Of a stretch of DNA of 64,000 bases, positions 24,116 to 31,616 are shown in pieces; within the stretch, counting starts at the first letter, position 1; every line of letters starts with the position of its first letter. This DNA comes from Oscillospiraceae bacterium (GTDB lineage: Bacteria > Bacillota > Clostridia > Oscillospirales > Ruminococcaceae). The stretch is taken from NCBI GenBank assembly GCA_022835495.1, contig BQOK01000001.1:1736001-1800000 (forward strand), given 5' to 3'. Made by a program: the position numbers and the translations under genes. The notes beneath the pieces are model-generated. The model made no database searches. It was given only the letters and a program-made list of their open reading frames with translations, and was not told where the DNA came from.

Positions 24116-24128
24116 GAGAGGCGACGAT

Positions 24129-24488
24129 ATGAATAACAAATATGTCCAGCAATTCAAAAAAGGCTCTCTGGAAATGATACTTTTATGCCTAATCGGACGC
24201 AAGGAGACTTATGGATATGAAATTATAACTGAATTGAACAATAGTGCGTCTGTTTTGGGATATGCGAAAGAGGGAACCATTTACCCCATTTTGTATCGTT
24301 TGCAGGAAGCAGAACTAATCAAATGCCGATTGGCTCCGGCTGCGGCAAATGGCGGCTCAAAAAAGTATTATTCTTTAACGGATAAAGGCAGGAATGTACT
24401 TGATGAACTAATCTTATTTTGGTCAAGCTATGAAAACTGCGTAAACGGCTTTATAGAAAGTTATCAACAAGCGAGGGTATCCAAATGA
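24129..24488 (+). CDS. PadR-family transcriptional regulator (element cargo)
   Basis: 119 residues. The PadR winged helix is clear: FKKGSLEMILLCLIGRKETY, then GYEIITELN, then AKEGTIYPILYRLQEAELI, then KYYSLTDKG. Such proteins repress their own operon and a membrane-protein partner until a signal arrives. The gene overlaps the HAAS gene by 4 bp (ATGA). Its AT-rich composition and that of the next genes differ from the flanking host DNA, indicating recent acquisition. Confidence 0.93.
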   Translation: MNNKYVQQFKKGSLEMILLCLIGRKETYGYEIITELNNSASVLGYAKEGTIYPILYRLQEAELIKCRLAPAAANGGSKKYYSLTDKGRNVLDELILFWSSYENCVNGFIESYQQARVSK

Positions 24489-24943
24489 AAGAACAATATA
24501 TCAAACAGGTTGAAAAGGAACTATCTTTACCACGCAAAATGAAAAAAGAGGTTGTACGTGACTTGAATGAAGTTTTTGCGTCTGCTATGGAGCATGGAGA
24601 AACAGAGCAGCAGATTATCCAGCGTTTGGGGACGCCAAAAGAATTTGCAGACAGCACCGCAGAACAGTTTGGCATTGATAACACCAAATCGAAAAAAAGG
24701 AACGGTATCATTTCTACTCTTGCTGCGCTTGTTATCGCGGCTGCTGCCTTTTCGGTATATGCTGTTACACAATCAGGAAAAGTACCAGAAGGAGCAATCG
24801 GACAAGCCGACGCGACAACAAATATACAGATTGAGGGCGCGTTTGCCTTTGATATTTCGCAAATCCTTTTGGCTATTGGGTTTGCAGCAACAGCTATTGC
24901 TCTTTTGTTAATTATCCGAACCATACACAAAAACAGGAGGTAA
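24485..24943 (+). CDS. HAAS-domain (DUF1700-like) membrane protein
   Basis: 152 residues. The N-terminal HAAS domain (KQVEKELSLPRKMKKEVVRD, then ETEQQIIQRLGTPKEFAD) is followed by a membrane segment (about 78-98) and a second one near 125-145 with a basic end. HAAS proteins are almost always encoded beside PadR regulators and are thought to antagonise them or sense envelope stress. Gene overlap with padR supports a functional pair. Confidence 0.85.
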   Translation: MKEQYIKQVEKELSLPRKMKKEVVRDLNEVFASAMEHGETEQQIIQRLGTPKEFADSTAEQFGIDNTKSKKRNGIISTLAALVIAAAAFSVYAVTQSGKVPEGAIGQADATTNIQIEGAFAFDISQILLAIGFAATAIALLLIIRTIHKNRR

Positions 24944-24946
24944 CCA

Positions 24947-25390
24947 ATGAAGAAATATATTTCTGTATTCACAATCATGATTATGATTTTTTTGGCTGCG
25001 TGTTCTAATCAAAATACCTCATCTACACCGACAAGCAATGAGAACAATACGCAATCTAATAGTGTTACAAAATTGGACGAGGGTGTTTGGCCTGAGAATG
25101 AGTACACAGAGGGGCTTCCTGTTGCGCCTGGTACGGTTGCATGGGCTACACTTGATACAGAACATGAGAATTGTAATATCAACCTTACCGGTATTAGCGA
25201 AAACGACTATAACGAGTATATGGAGCTTTTGAACCAAGAAGGCTTTTCCGTAATTGAAAATGTGTCAGAGGAAATCGAGGGAGAAAACTATGTTTCTATC
25301 GGGACACTTTTATCAAACGACGAAAAGTGGTTAAGTATCAGCTACATACCCAATAGTCTAACTATCTACATTTCCTTTGACAATAACTGA
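24947..25390 (+). CDS. Predicted lipoprotein, function unknown
   Basis: 147 residues with a signal peptide and lipobox (FLAACSN, Cys 19), a Ser/Thr/Asn-rich linker (about 20-45) and a small acidic domain of about 95 residues. No domain recognised. It follows the HAAS gene by 3 bp with AGGAGG overlapping the end of that gene, so it is part of the PadR-controlled operon and likely acts on the outer membrane face. Confidence 0.8.
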   Translation: MKKYISVFTIMIMIFLAACSNQNTSSTPTSNENNTQSNSVTKLDEGVWPENEYTEGLPVAPGTVAWATLDTEHENCNINLTGISENDYNEYMELLNQEGFSVIENVSEEIEGENYVSIGTLLSNDEKWLSISYIPNSLTIYISFDNN

Positions 25391-25424
25391 AAGAGATCAC
25401 GGAATAGCAAAGCCAGCCGAGCCA

Positions 25425-25530
25425 GTCAACGGTCAAGATGAACGGCGCAAGCGCCGCCGTTGACAGCCCCGCCCGCCTTTGCAGATAGGCAATCAAGGGG
25501 CGACAGCAAGGAGTGCTGCCGCCCACAGTA
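25425..25530. repeat. Strongly structured intergenic DNA in the element
   Basis: GTCAACGG (25425-25432) pairs with CCGTTGAC (25457-25464) around an inner CGGCG/CGCCG hairpin (25443-25456). A second fold follows, with GGGGCGACAGCA pairing imperfectly with TGCTGCCGCCC (about 25497-25524). It is GC-rich between AT-rich genes. I have the impression that similar blocks recur in clostridial mobile elements, but that is memory, not evidence here. Confidence 0.5.
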
Positions 25531-25551
25531 TTATCAGAGAGGGAGAATTCT

Positions 25552-25836
25552 ATGAGAAATCGGATTGTAAAAGTGACAGAAGTTGTAGTCAGAAGCGCTT
25601 TTTACATCATCTCAAACTATGTATTTGTTAGCATGGGACTATCATTTCATACTCAATGGATTTCAATTCTATTTTTGCTTTCAATGGTATGGTCTACTAT
25701 TGATTACGGAAAGTCCATAAATGAAATAATCGAAAAAAAGGTAATTGCTGAAATACTATGTATATGTTGCATTGCACTGAGTATAGCGATGGCATATTTT
25801 GTGGGATATATTCAAGGAGCATTCGTTTCCCTCTGA
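25552..25836 (+). CDS. Small membrane protein, element cargo
   Basis: 94 residues from the ATG at 25552 (AGAGAGGGAG upstream). Two or three hydrophobic segments are seen (SAFYIISNYVFVSMGLSF, then WISILFLLSMVWSTI, then ILCICCIALSIAMAYFVGYI). No domain recognised. AT-rich like the other cargo. It is separated from the lipoprotein gene by a structured GC-rich stretch, so it may have its own regulation. Confidence 0.7.
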   Translation: MRNRIVKVTEVVVRSAFYIISNYVFVSMGLSFHTQWISILFLLSMVWSTIDYGKSINEIIEKKVIAEILCICCIALSIAMAYFVGYIQGAFVSL

Positions 25837-25930
25837 AAATACAGGGCCACAACTTTCCGCTTAATATATCAGTATGGAACAAGTTATCAAAAAGTCATGA
25901 ATGCTCGTAGCTCACCGGCCCGGCCAGCAA

Positions 25931-25965
25931 AAGCAGTAAATCTGAAATTGATTTACTGCTTTTTT
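25931..25965 (+). terminator. Rho-independent terminator at the right end of the element region
   Basis: A 12-bp stem (25931-25942 with 25950-25961), loop TGAAATT, then TTTT. It ends rightward transcription before the convergent RlmD gene; the left flank AAAA gives weaker activity leftward. Confidence 0.75.
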
Positions 25966-25978
25966 GCTCAATAGACTC

Positions 25979-27616
25979 TTAAATCATCTGAAAATATTTC
26001 AACGCATCCCTGATCGCCGCTTCCTTCTCCGGCGGACATTTTGGCACTTTGGCATCTTCCTTCTTTGACAGGTTATAATTTTGCCCCACATCCAGCCCGC
26101 ACTTGCGCTTTATCTGTGAGATGTACAGGGAAGATACCTTCAAACCGGTATGCTCCAACACATACGCCTTGATCTGCTCATAAGTCGCGCCCTTCTGGAA
26201 GCCGGACATATCCATATCTTCCAGCGAGAACTCCACCCGCACCTTCTTTGAGTCGATTTCTCCCTTGGAAAGCAAAACAACCGTCTCCACATGCCTTGTG
26301 CGGGGAAACAGGTCCACCGGCTGCGCCTGCACGGGCCGGTAGCCGCGGGCCGCCAAAAAGGCGCAGTCGCGGGCGGCGGTGGCGGGGTTGCAGCTGACCA
26401 TCACAACCGTGCGGGGGGCCATTTTGCACACCGTGTTCAGGGTGGCTTCATCGCAGCCTTTGCGGGGCGGGTCCAGGCAGATTACATCCGGGGCAAGGCC
26501 CTCGGCAGAAAGCTGTGCGGCGGCCCGGCCGGCATCCGCACAGAGAAAACGGGCGTTGGCCGCGCCCATGGCGGCAGCGTTGCGCCGGGCGCTTTCCACC
26601 GCTTCCGGCACGATCTCCACCCCGATCAGCTCTTTGCATTCCCGCACCATGGAAAGGCCGATGGTGCCCATGCCGCAGTAAAGGTCCAGCAGGGTATCGC
26701 CCGGGCGCAGGGCCGCAAACTGCTTTACCACGCCGTAAAGAAGCTCCGCACCCGGCGTGTTTACCTGATAAAACGAGAGAGGGCCAAGCTGCACCGGCAC
26801 GCCGCACAGGGTATCCTCGATATAGCCTGGGCCGTGCAGGGAAATGCACTCGGCGCCGGTGATCACATTGGTCTTTTGGCGGTTTACGTTCAGCACCACC
26901 GTGCGCACCGCGGGAAAGCGGGCTGTGAGCGATTCGCAGAACTCCTGCGCGTGGGGCAGGGAGCGGCCGTTTATCACCAGGCAAACCAGGATCTGGCCGG
27001 TATGCCAGCCCTGGCGCAAAAAAATATGGCGCACCAGGCCCGTGTGGGTCTGCTCGCTGTAAACCGGGATGGCGTTCTGCTGCAAAAAATCGCAGATCCA
27101 GCCCGCAATCTCGTTGAGCGGCCGCGGCTGGAGCCGGCAATCGGCACAGGGGACAAGCCGGTGGCTGCGGGGGGCGTAGAACCCGGCGGCCACGCGGCCC
27201 CCGGCATTCAGGGCGACCGGAAACTGCACCTTATTGCGGTAGCGCTGCTGCAGGGGGCTTGCGAGCAGCGGCAGCACCGGAAGCTCCAGCCCGCCGATGC
27301 GGCGCAGGGCATCCCGCACAAAGCCCTCTTTGGCCTGGGCTTCGGCCTCGTAGCTCAGGTGGCGGAAGCAGCAGCCGCCGCAGGGGCGGTACACGGGGCA
27401 GTCCGGTTCGATATGCTGGCTGCTCAAGGCCACCGGCTTTTCCAGGATGCCGAACGCATAACGGCCCATATCCTTTACGATGCGGGCCTCGATGCGGTCG
27501 CCGGGAGCAGTGTACGGCACAAAAACAGCCTTGCCTTCGTAATGCCCCACGCCGCTGCCATCGCTGGAAAGGCTTTCGATGGTGAGGGGAAGAATTGTGT
27601 TTTTAGGGGTCGGCAC
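25979..27616 (-). CDS. rlmD: 23S rRNA (uracil-C5)-methyltransferase, RlmD/RumA type, with C-terminal extension
   Basis: 545 residues from a GTG start with GGAGGATTT upstream. An N-terminal TRAM domain (about 1-60) is followed by an iron-sulfur Cys set (CPVYRPCGGCCF), the SAM-binding motif (LLDLYCGMGTIGLSM) and the catalytic cysteine in VMVSCNPATAARD. About 85 residues after the methyltransferase fold form an extra domain (GFQKGATYEQIKAYVLEHTG, then LYISQIKRKCGLD) known from several Firmicute members; its job is unclear. SAM-dependent methylation of an rRNA uridine is expected; the exact position (U747 or U1939) is not decided here. Confidence 0.9.
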   Translation of the reverse strand: MPTPKNTILPLTIESLSSDGSGVGHYEGKAVFVPYTAPGDRIEARIVKDMGRYAFGILEKPVALSSQHIEPDCPVYRPCGGCCFRHLSYEAEAQAKEGFVRDALRRIGGLELPVLPLLASPLQQRYRNKVQFPVALNAGGRVAAGFYAPRSHRLVPCADCRLQPRPLNEIAGWICDFLQQNAIPVYSEQTHTGLVRHIFLRQGWHTGQILVCLVINGRSLPHAQEFCESLTARFPAVRTVVLNVNRQKTNVITGAECISLHGPGYIEDTLCGVPVQLGPLSFYQVNTPGAELLYGVVKQFAALRPGDTLLDLYCGMGTIGLSMVRECKELIGVEIVPEAVESARRNAAAMGAANARFLCADAGRAAAQLSAEGLAPDVICLDPPRKGCDEATLNTVCKMAPRTVVMVSCNPATAARDCAFLAARGYRPVQAQPVDLFPRTRHVETVVLLSKGEIDSKKVRVEFSLEDMDMSGFQKGATYEQIKAYVLEHTGLKVSSLYISQIKRKCGLDVGQNYNLSKKEDAKVPKCPPEKEAAIRDALKYFQMI

Positions 27617-27640
27617 AGGGCAAATCCTCCTTATTGGGGG

Positions 27641-28621
27641 TTATTGGATGAGCTGGAACGGCAGGATAAATCGGCCCTCTGCATCCGGCGAGAGACCGGT
27701 ATCCTGCCCTATAAACCGGAAGGCTATCGCATTTTGTGCCATGGCGGCCGCAGCCCGCGCCGCGGCCTGGGGATCGTAATAGGGCACGGCCAGGGCCACG
27801 CCGTCCGCCACCAGCGCCTGCGCGTCCTCGCGGTTCTGCGCCACTGCGCCAATGCGCACCGGTGCTTCGCCCTCCAGCCAGCCAAGCTCCTGCGCCACCG
27901 CATAGGCGGTGCGGGCATCCTGGGGGCTGGTGCACAAAATGAACTCAGGCTTTTGCTGGCCGGTCAGGCGCTCGGCGTTAAAGGGCAGGGGTTCGCCCTC
28001 CCCGTCGGCGTATTCCACAAGCGCGGTGTATACGCCGTAATGTTCGCATTCTTCCAGGGCGTAGCGGGCGAACTGGCTGTGGGCCCCGCCGCTCTCGGTC
28101 TGAAAAAGCGCATACTGCAAAAGGTGGTCGCCGTTTTCGTCGGCGATCACGCCGTCGCGGTAGGCCAGAGCCACCTGCTTGCCGAGCAGCTCGCCCCCGT
28201 GTGCGGCTTCACTGCCGAGGTACCAGGCTTTATCGCTGGCGGCAAGGACCGCAACGCCCGGGTCGCTGCCCACGAACACAAGTGTGGCCCCGGCCTGTGC
28301 GGCGGCGTCCAGCAGGGCGCCGCTGACCTGCGGATCATCCTGCCCCACAATCAGCACCCGCGCGCCGAGCTGCAGCAGGCGCTGCGCGGCTGCCGCAGGG
28401 GCTTCGCCCTCCTCGCTTTCGAGAAGCGAAACGTCACCGGCCGCAAGTTCGTTTTTTAGAACATCCAGATCCAGGTAGGCGGCCCGGGAGGGGGAATGGA
28501 TGTAGCCCACCGCGGGGGCGGGAGTAAAATAGCCGGTCACGTAAAGGTAAAGGTAAATACAGCCCGCTGCGCCGGCCAGCACGAACAAAGCCCTGAAAAC
28601 AAACGAAAAAATGCGTTTCAT
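27641..28621 (-). CDS. Membrane-anchored periplasmic-binding-like protein
   Basis: 326 residues with an N-terminal signal anchor (about 8-30), then a type 1 periplasmic binding fold: alternating beta-alpha units such as ARVLIVGQDDPQVSGALLDA, ATLVFVGSDP and KPEFILCTSPQDARTAY. It resembles sugar-binding or LacI-type ligand domains but has no lipobox, and no transporter genes lie nearby. The AraC regulator upstream on the same strand may control it. It could be a sensor rather than a transport receptor. Confidence 0.7.
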   Translation of the reverse strand: MKRIFSFVFRALFVLAGAAGCIYLYLYVTGYFTPAPAVGYIHSPSRAAYLDLDVLKNELAAGDVSLLESEEGEAPAAAAQRLLQLGARVLIVGQDDPQVSGALLDAAAQAGATLVFVGSDPGVAVLAASDKAWYLGSEAAHGGELLGKQVALAYRDGVIADENGDHLLQYALFQTESGGAHSQFARYALEECEHYGVYTALVEYADGEGEPLPFNAERLTGQQKPEFILCTSPQDARTAYAVAQELGWLEGEAPVRIGAVAQNREDAQALVADGVALAVPYYDPQAAARAAAAMAQNAIAFRFIGQDTGLSPDAEGRFILPFQLIQ

Positions 28622-28733
28622 GAAGCGTTCTCCCAGTGGATGATTATTTTATAAAAACACCTGCTCCGCCCGTTCGCGGAGCGGGCAGCACACAAGGGCC
28701 GGGATCTTGCCGCTGTTGTTTTGCGGTCAAATT

Positions 28734-29573
28734 TTAAACGGAAGGGGCTTCCAGGCTGGCCAGATAGCGGCTGGGGGGAACGCCCTTGGCCTTTTTGAAC
28801 ACGCGGGAGAAATAGAACTTGTCGAAAAAGCCCACGCTCATGGCGATCTCCGCAATGGACAGCTGGGAGTTCTTGAGCAGGTTACAGGCTTCGTCGATGC
28901 GGTAGCCGGTGAGGTAATCGATGGGGCTCTGCCCCACATGGCTCATAAACAGGCGGTAAAGGTGGCTTCGGCTCACGCCCACTGCTTTGGCGATGTCGTC
29001 GATGCTGACCTCGTGGGAGTAATTGTATTGGATGTAGCGGATGGCGCTTGCCACATATTGAGCGCCCGCCCCACCGTGGGGGTCTGCCTCGCGCGCCTGG
29101 CCCATCAGGCCGGACAGGAACAGGTAGAGATGCCCCACCCGCGCCGCCTCGTTTTGCGGCTCGGAGCCCTGGGCGGCAAAAATAGCCAGGAGAGCCGTTT
29201 GCAAAGGGGCGGGATCCGGCGAATGGTACACCGGCTCCTGCTCGGTAAAAGGGGTGCTGCGCATGAGTTTGTTGGCAAACGCGCCGTTGAACCCAACCCA
29301 GGAGTATTCCCATGGGTCCTGCTGGCTGGCCGTGTATGAGGCCAACTGCCCGGGACGCAGCAGAAAAAGATCGCCCGCGCCAAGCTGGTATTCCTTGCCG
29401 CCGGTCTTATAGCTGCCGCAGCCGCGCAGAACCAGATGGATCAGGTAGTGGTCGCGCAGGCCCGGCCCCCAGGTGTGCCCGGGCGCGCAGGATTCACGGC
29501 CGCCGTTGAACACGCACAAATCCAGGTGATCGCTGGAATCCTGCCAGAACGACTGTTTGTAGGTTTCCGCCAA
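28734..29573 (-). CDS. AraC-family transcriptional regulator
   Basis: 279 residues from a TTG at 29573 with GGGGG about 8 bp upstream; a GTG at 29618 is possible but has no site. The N-terminal half is a cupin sensor domain (LIHLVLRGCGSYKTGGKEYQ, then LGAGDLFLLRPGQLASYTA), and the C-terminal half holds two AraC HTHs (SIDDIAKAVGVSRSHLYRLF, then SIAEIAMSVGFFDKFYFSRV, then FKKAKGVPPSRYL). Such regulators usually respond to sugars. The neighbouring binding-protein-like gene is a candidate target. Confidence 0.92.
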   Translation of the reverse strand: MAETYKQSFWQDSSDHLDLCVFNGGRESCAPGHTWGPGLRDHYLIHLVLRGCGSYKTGGKEYQLGAGDLFLLRPGQLASYTASQQDPWEYSWVGFNGAFANKLMRSTPFTEQEPVYHSPDPAPLQTALLAIFAAQGSEPQNEAARVGHLYLFLSGLMGQAREADPHGGAGAQYVASAIRYIQYNYSHEVSIDDIAKAVGVSRSHLYRLFMSHVGQSPIDYLTGYRIDEACNLLKNSQLSIAEIAMSVGFFDKFYFSRVFKKAKGVPPSRYLASLEAPSV

Positions 29574-29680
29574 GAGAGAAGCCCCCTTTTGCCCAGTATA
29601 AAACCGCAAAAACAGCACTCTGCGGCAATATAAATCATTTTAGCAGAAAATTCAACAAAAGTCCATCTTGAAAATAAAAA

Positions 29681-29710
29681 GTGCGCCCAAGCAAAAGCGC
29701 ATGGGCGCAC
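29681..29710 (-). terminator. Second terminator downstream of tRNA-Thr
   Basis: A 9-bp stem (29681-29689 with 29702-29710). On the minus strand it is followed by TTTTTATTTT, a good U-tract, just before the upstream region of the araC-type gene. Confidence 0.7.
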
Positions 29711-29720
29711 TTGAACAAAA

Positions 29721-29769
29721 CCCCCGTGCCCTCCAAGGCAAAAAAGGCTTGCCTTGGAGGGCACGGGGG
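29721..29769 (-). terminator. Terminator of tRNA-Thr
   Basis: A perfect 19-bp stem (29721-29739 with 29751-29769), read leftward after the tRNA and followed by TTTTG. Together with the hairpin at 29681 it forms a double terminator. Confidence 0.8.
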
Positions 29770-29776
29770 AGATATT

Positions 29777-29852
29777 TGGAGCTGGAAACGTGACTTGAAC
29801 ACGCGACCTGCTGATTACGAATCAGCTGCTCTACCGACTGAGCTATTCCAGC
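29777..29852 (-). tRNA. tRNA-Thr(CGU)
   Basis: Minus strand: acceptor GCTGGAA pairs with TTCCAGC, then discriminator and encoded CCA. The D-arm is AGCTCAGTCGGTAGAGC, and the anticodon stem GCTGA/TCAGC holds loop TTCGTAA, giving anticodon CGU (threonine, codon ACG). The T-loop GTTCAAGTC is normal. A TTGACG-17-TAAAAT promoter precedes it. Confidence 0.92.
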
Positions 29853-29883
29853 ACGGGGCTGCTTTCCACTGCGCAACGGTACT

Positions 29884-29912
29884 ATTTTAGCGGAAAACTT
29901 TGCCCGCGTCAA
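29884..29912 (-). promoter_or_regulatory. Promoter of tRNA-Thr
   Basis: Minus strand -35 TTGACG (29912-29907) and -10 TAAAAT (29889-29884), 17 bp apart, same architecture as the tRNA-Leu promoter. Confidence 0.75.
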
Positions 29913-29923
29913 GGGGGGAACGA

Positions 29924-30148
29924 TCAATCCAGGCGGAAATCCTCGGCAGTGAAGCTGGGAAGCTTTGGCTGGCGGCGGGGAATCCGGAGTAGCGGATCGT
30001 AGCGAAAACGTTTGCAATGGTAATAAGGCGACACCACGCCGCACTTGCAGCACAGGATCATGCGGGGGTCGGCGGCGCGGCGGCCATGCTCGCAGTACTC
30101 GCAGGCGGGTTGGATTTCGGCACCGTAGAACGGTTTTTTGCGGAACAT
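29924..30148 (-). CDS. Small Cys-rich (zinc-ribbon-like) conserved protein
   Basis: 74 residues from the ATG at 30148, which has GGGGG 6 bp upstream. Cys/His ligands are spaced as in a treble-clef or ribbon: CEYCEHG at the start, then ILCCKCGVV and YYHCKRF. The C-terminal half is basic then acidic (RRQPKLPSFTAEDFRLD). I believe similar short proteins are common in this bacterial group, but no function is known to me. It lies 2 bp from the end of the ylbJ-like gene on the same strand and is likely cotranscribed with it. Confidence 0.75.
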   Translation of the reverse strand: MFRKKPFYGAEIQPACEYCEHGRRAADPRMILCCKCGVVSPYYHCKRFRYDPLLRIPRRQPKLPSFTAEDFRLD

Positions 30149-30150
30149 GT

Positions 30151-31257
30151 TCATCCCCCTTTTGTTTGCTTTATTATACCCGATTGCTTTGCCGATGTAA
30201 AGCCGCCGGCCCGCCAAAGAACGGCACAGCAAAGCGCAAACAGCACCAGCGCGGCGTCGGGCGCAATGCGGGTGCGGGTGATGACCCGGTCCGCCAGGGT
30301 GCTGGCCGCTTCGGCCTGGCCGGGAACAAAGCGCAGAAGCACCTTGAGCCAAAGCAGCGAAAATGCCAGGTGCAGAGGCCTTGCCGCCAGCAAAGGCGCC
30401 AGCGACAGCTCGCTGCACAGCAGCGCGCGCACCTGAAGCAGCACCGAAAGGCTTTGAATGCTCAGCGCGCAGCAGCAGGCAGCCACAGCGCCGCCGCCCG
30501 CAAGCCGGGCCGCGGCCGCACAGCCGCTGGTTACCTCCAGCAGGGCGCTGGCGATAAACTGCACGGGCGCATTTTGGGGCAGCAGCTCAAACAAAACGGC
30601 CCCCAAAAAGCGGAAAAAGATCACGAAGCCGCAAACGGTCAGCATGCTGGCCACCGCGGCCTGCACCGCCTGCACAAACCCGCCCTGGCCGTTTGCCGCC
30701 TGGCTGCCGCAGGCGCTGCAGAAGACCTGCGCATCGGAGCGGGGCAGGGCAAAGCGCATTGCAATGCCGGTGCACAGGTTGGCGCACAGCAGCGCGGCAA
30801 AAAGGCAGGCGCCCAGGCGGGTGCTGCCCAGCATTAAAAGGCCCACCGTGTTCAGGATGAACGCGGGGCCGGAGCCCACCCCGCACACGAGCAGGAGCTG
30901 GGCCTGGCGGCGGCTGAGCTGCCCCTGGCGGTATAGTTGGGAAACCGTGCCCGCGGCCACGGCAAAGCCGCCCAGCCAGCTTACCAGCAGGGCCGTGGCC
31001 GCCTTTTGCCCCTTGATTCCAAGCCCAAAGCGGGTGAAAGGCCATACCAGCGCGCCCAGCCCGTTTGCGAGCGGGCTGGCGATCAGCAGATTTGCCACCA
31101 CAAAAAAAGGAAACAGCGCCGGGATGACCTGCAGCGCGCAGCAGCCCAGGCCGTCGCTGATGCCCCGGGCGCTCTGGCTGGGAAAAGCCAGGATCAGCCC
31201 GAGAAAGGCGATGGCGGCAAAACCGCCGAAAAGACGGCGGGGGGCACAAATTTTCAT
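30151..31257 (-). CDS. Sporulation integral membrane protein YlbJ-like
   Basis: 368 residues from the ATG at 31257 (AGGAGG upstream). About eight to ten membrane segments are present, with two similar halves of the nucleoside-recognition (Gate) fold: SDGLGCCALQVIPALFPFFV and LLVSWLGGFAVAAGTVSQLY, then GVGSGPAFILNTVG. YlbJ is needed for spore cortex formation in Bacillus and is thought to act as a transporter in the forespore membranes. It is divergent from yqfC-yqfD, other mother-cell (sigma-E) genes, which fits a shared regulatory region at 31258-31317. Confidence 0.82.
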   Translation of the reverse strand: MKICAPRRLFGGFAAIAFLGLILAFPSQSARGISDGLGCCALQVIPALFPFFVVANLLIASPLANGLGALVWPFTRFGLGIKGQKAATALLVSWLGGFAVAAGTVSQLYRQGQLSRRQAQLLLVCGVGSGPAFILNTVGLLMLGSTRLGACLFAALLCANLCTGIAMRFALPRSDAQVFCSACGSQAANGQGGFVQAVQAAVASMLTVCGFVIFFRFLGAVLFELLPQNAPVQFIASALLEVTSGCAAAARLAGGGAVAACCCALSIQSLSVLLQVRALLCSELSLAPLLAARPLHLAFSLLWLKVLLRFVPGQAEAASTLADRVITRTRIAPDAALVLFALCCAVLWRAGGFTSAKQSGIIKQTKGG

Positions 31258-31317
31258 AAGGGTTTCCTCCTGGCTAATATAAATGGAAGAAAGAGACAAG
31301 GGAAGGGGGCGCGCTGC

Positions 31318-31611
31318 ATGAAACGAAAGAAAAAGGAGCACGAACGCCTGGGCGACATGGTCAAGGGGCTGTTGGGGCAGCCGGAGCCGGGGTTTTATCA
31401 CCAGCCGGTGCTGCACATCAACTGCCGCGGCCAGATCGAGGTGGAAAACTGCAAGGAAATATTGCTTTACAACGAGGAGGTGGTCCGCCTGGACATGGGG
31501 CACTGGGAAATATCGCTGTTCGGCAATGAGCTGGAGCTGTGCTCCATGGGGCGGGCGCTGCTCACCCTGCGCGGCAAGGTGTTCCGGGCGGAATTTACGT
31601 ATAAGGAGTAA
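31318..31611 (+). CDS. yqfC: Sporulation protein YqfC (YabP/YqfC family)
   Basis: 97 residues. The YabP-like beta-rich domain is recognisable in ILLYNEEVVRLDMGHWEISL, then FGNELELCSMGRALLTLRG. The start at 31318 has GGAAGGGGGC upstream. In Bacillus yqfC is the first gene of the sigma-E-dependent yqfC-yqfD operon; here yqfD follows 5 bp later. The molecular role in the mother cell is not established. Confidence 0.88.
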   Translation: MKRKKKEHERLGDMVKGLLGQPEPGFYHQPVLHINCRGQIEVENCKEILLYNEEVVRLDMGHWEISLFGNELELCSMGRALLTLRGKVFRAEFTYKE

Positions 31612-31616
31612 ACGGC

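Larger units (their letters stand above)
23567..24128. other. Non-coding region between sigma factor and PadR cargo
   Basis: No gene recognised over about 480 bp before the PadR promoter. It contains a CCGGCGGTTT-type short dyad, an imperfect tandem repeat at 23851-23918, and then turns AT-rich from about 23940, which may mark the border between the element backbone and inserted cargo. Confidence 0.4.
15890..25930. mobile_element. Integrated mobilizable element with large serine recombinase
   Basis: A run of foreign-type genes: recombinase at the left edge, MobV relaxase, primase/helicase pair, XRE regulator and sigma factor, then AT-rich cargo. Both flanks return to GC-rich host genes (LURP at 15817, RlmD at 25979). 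No type IV secretion genes are present, so it would be mobilized in trans. Exact attachment sites were not recognised; serine-recombinase cores can be only 2-3 bp, so both ends are approximate. Confidence 0.75.

Noticed and set aside
24129-25390. Toxin-antitoxin or defence module in the element cargo
   Set aside because: The genes match PadR, HAAS and lipoprotein patterns; no nuclease, kinase or toxin fold was recognised.
26291-28459. A 722-codon plus-strand open frame
   Set aside because: Antisense to the RlmD-type gene and the binding-protein-like gene; composition is typical of a shadow frame.
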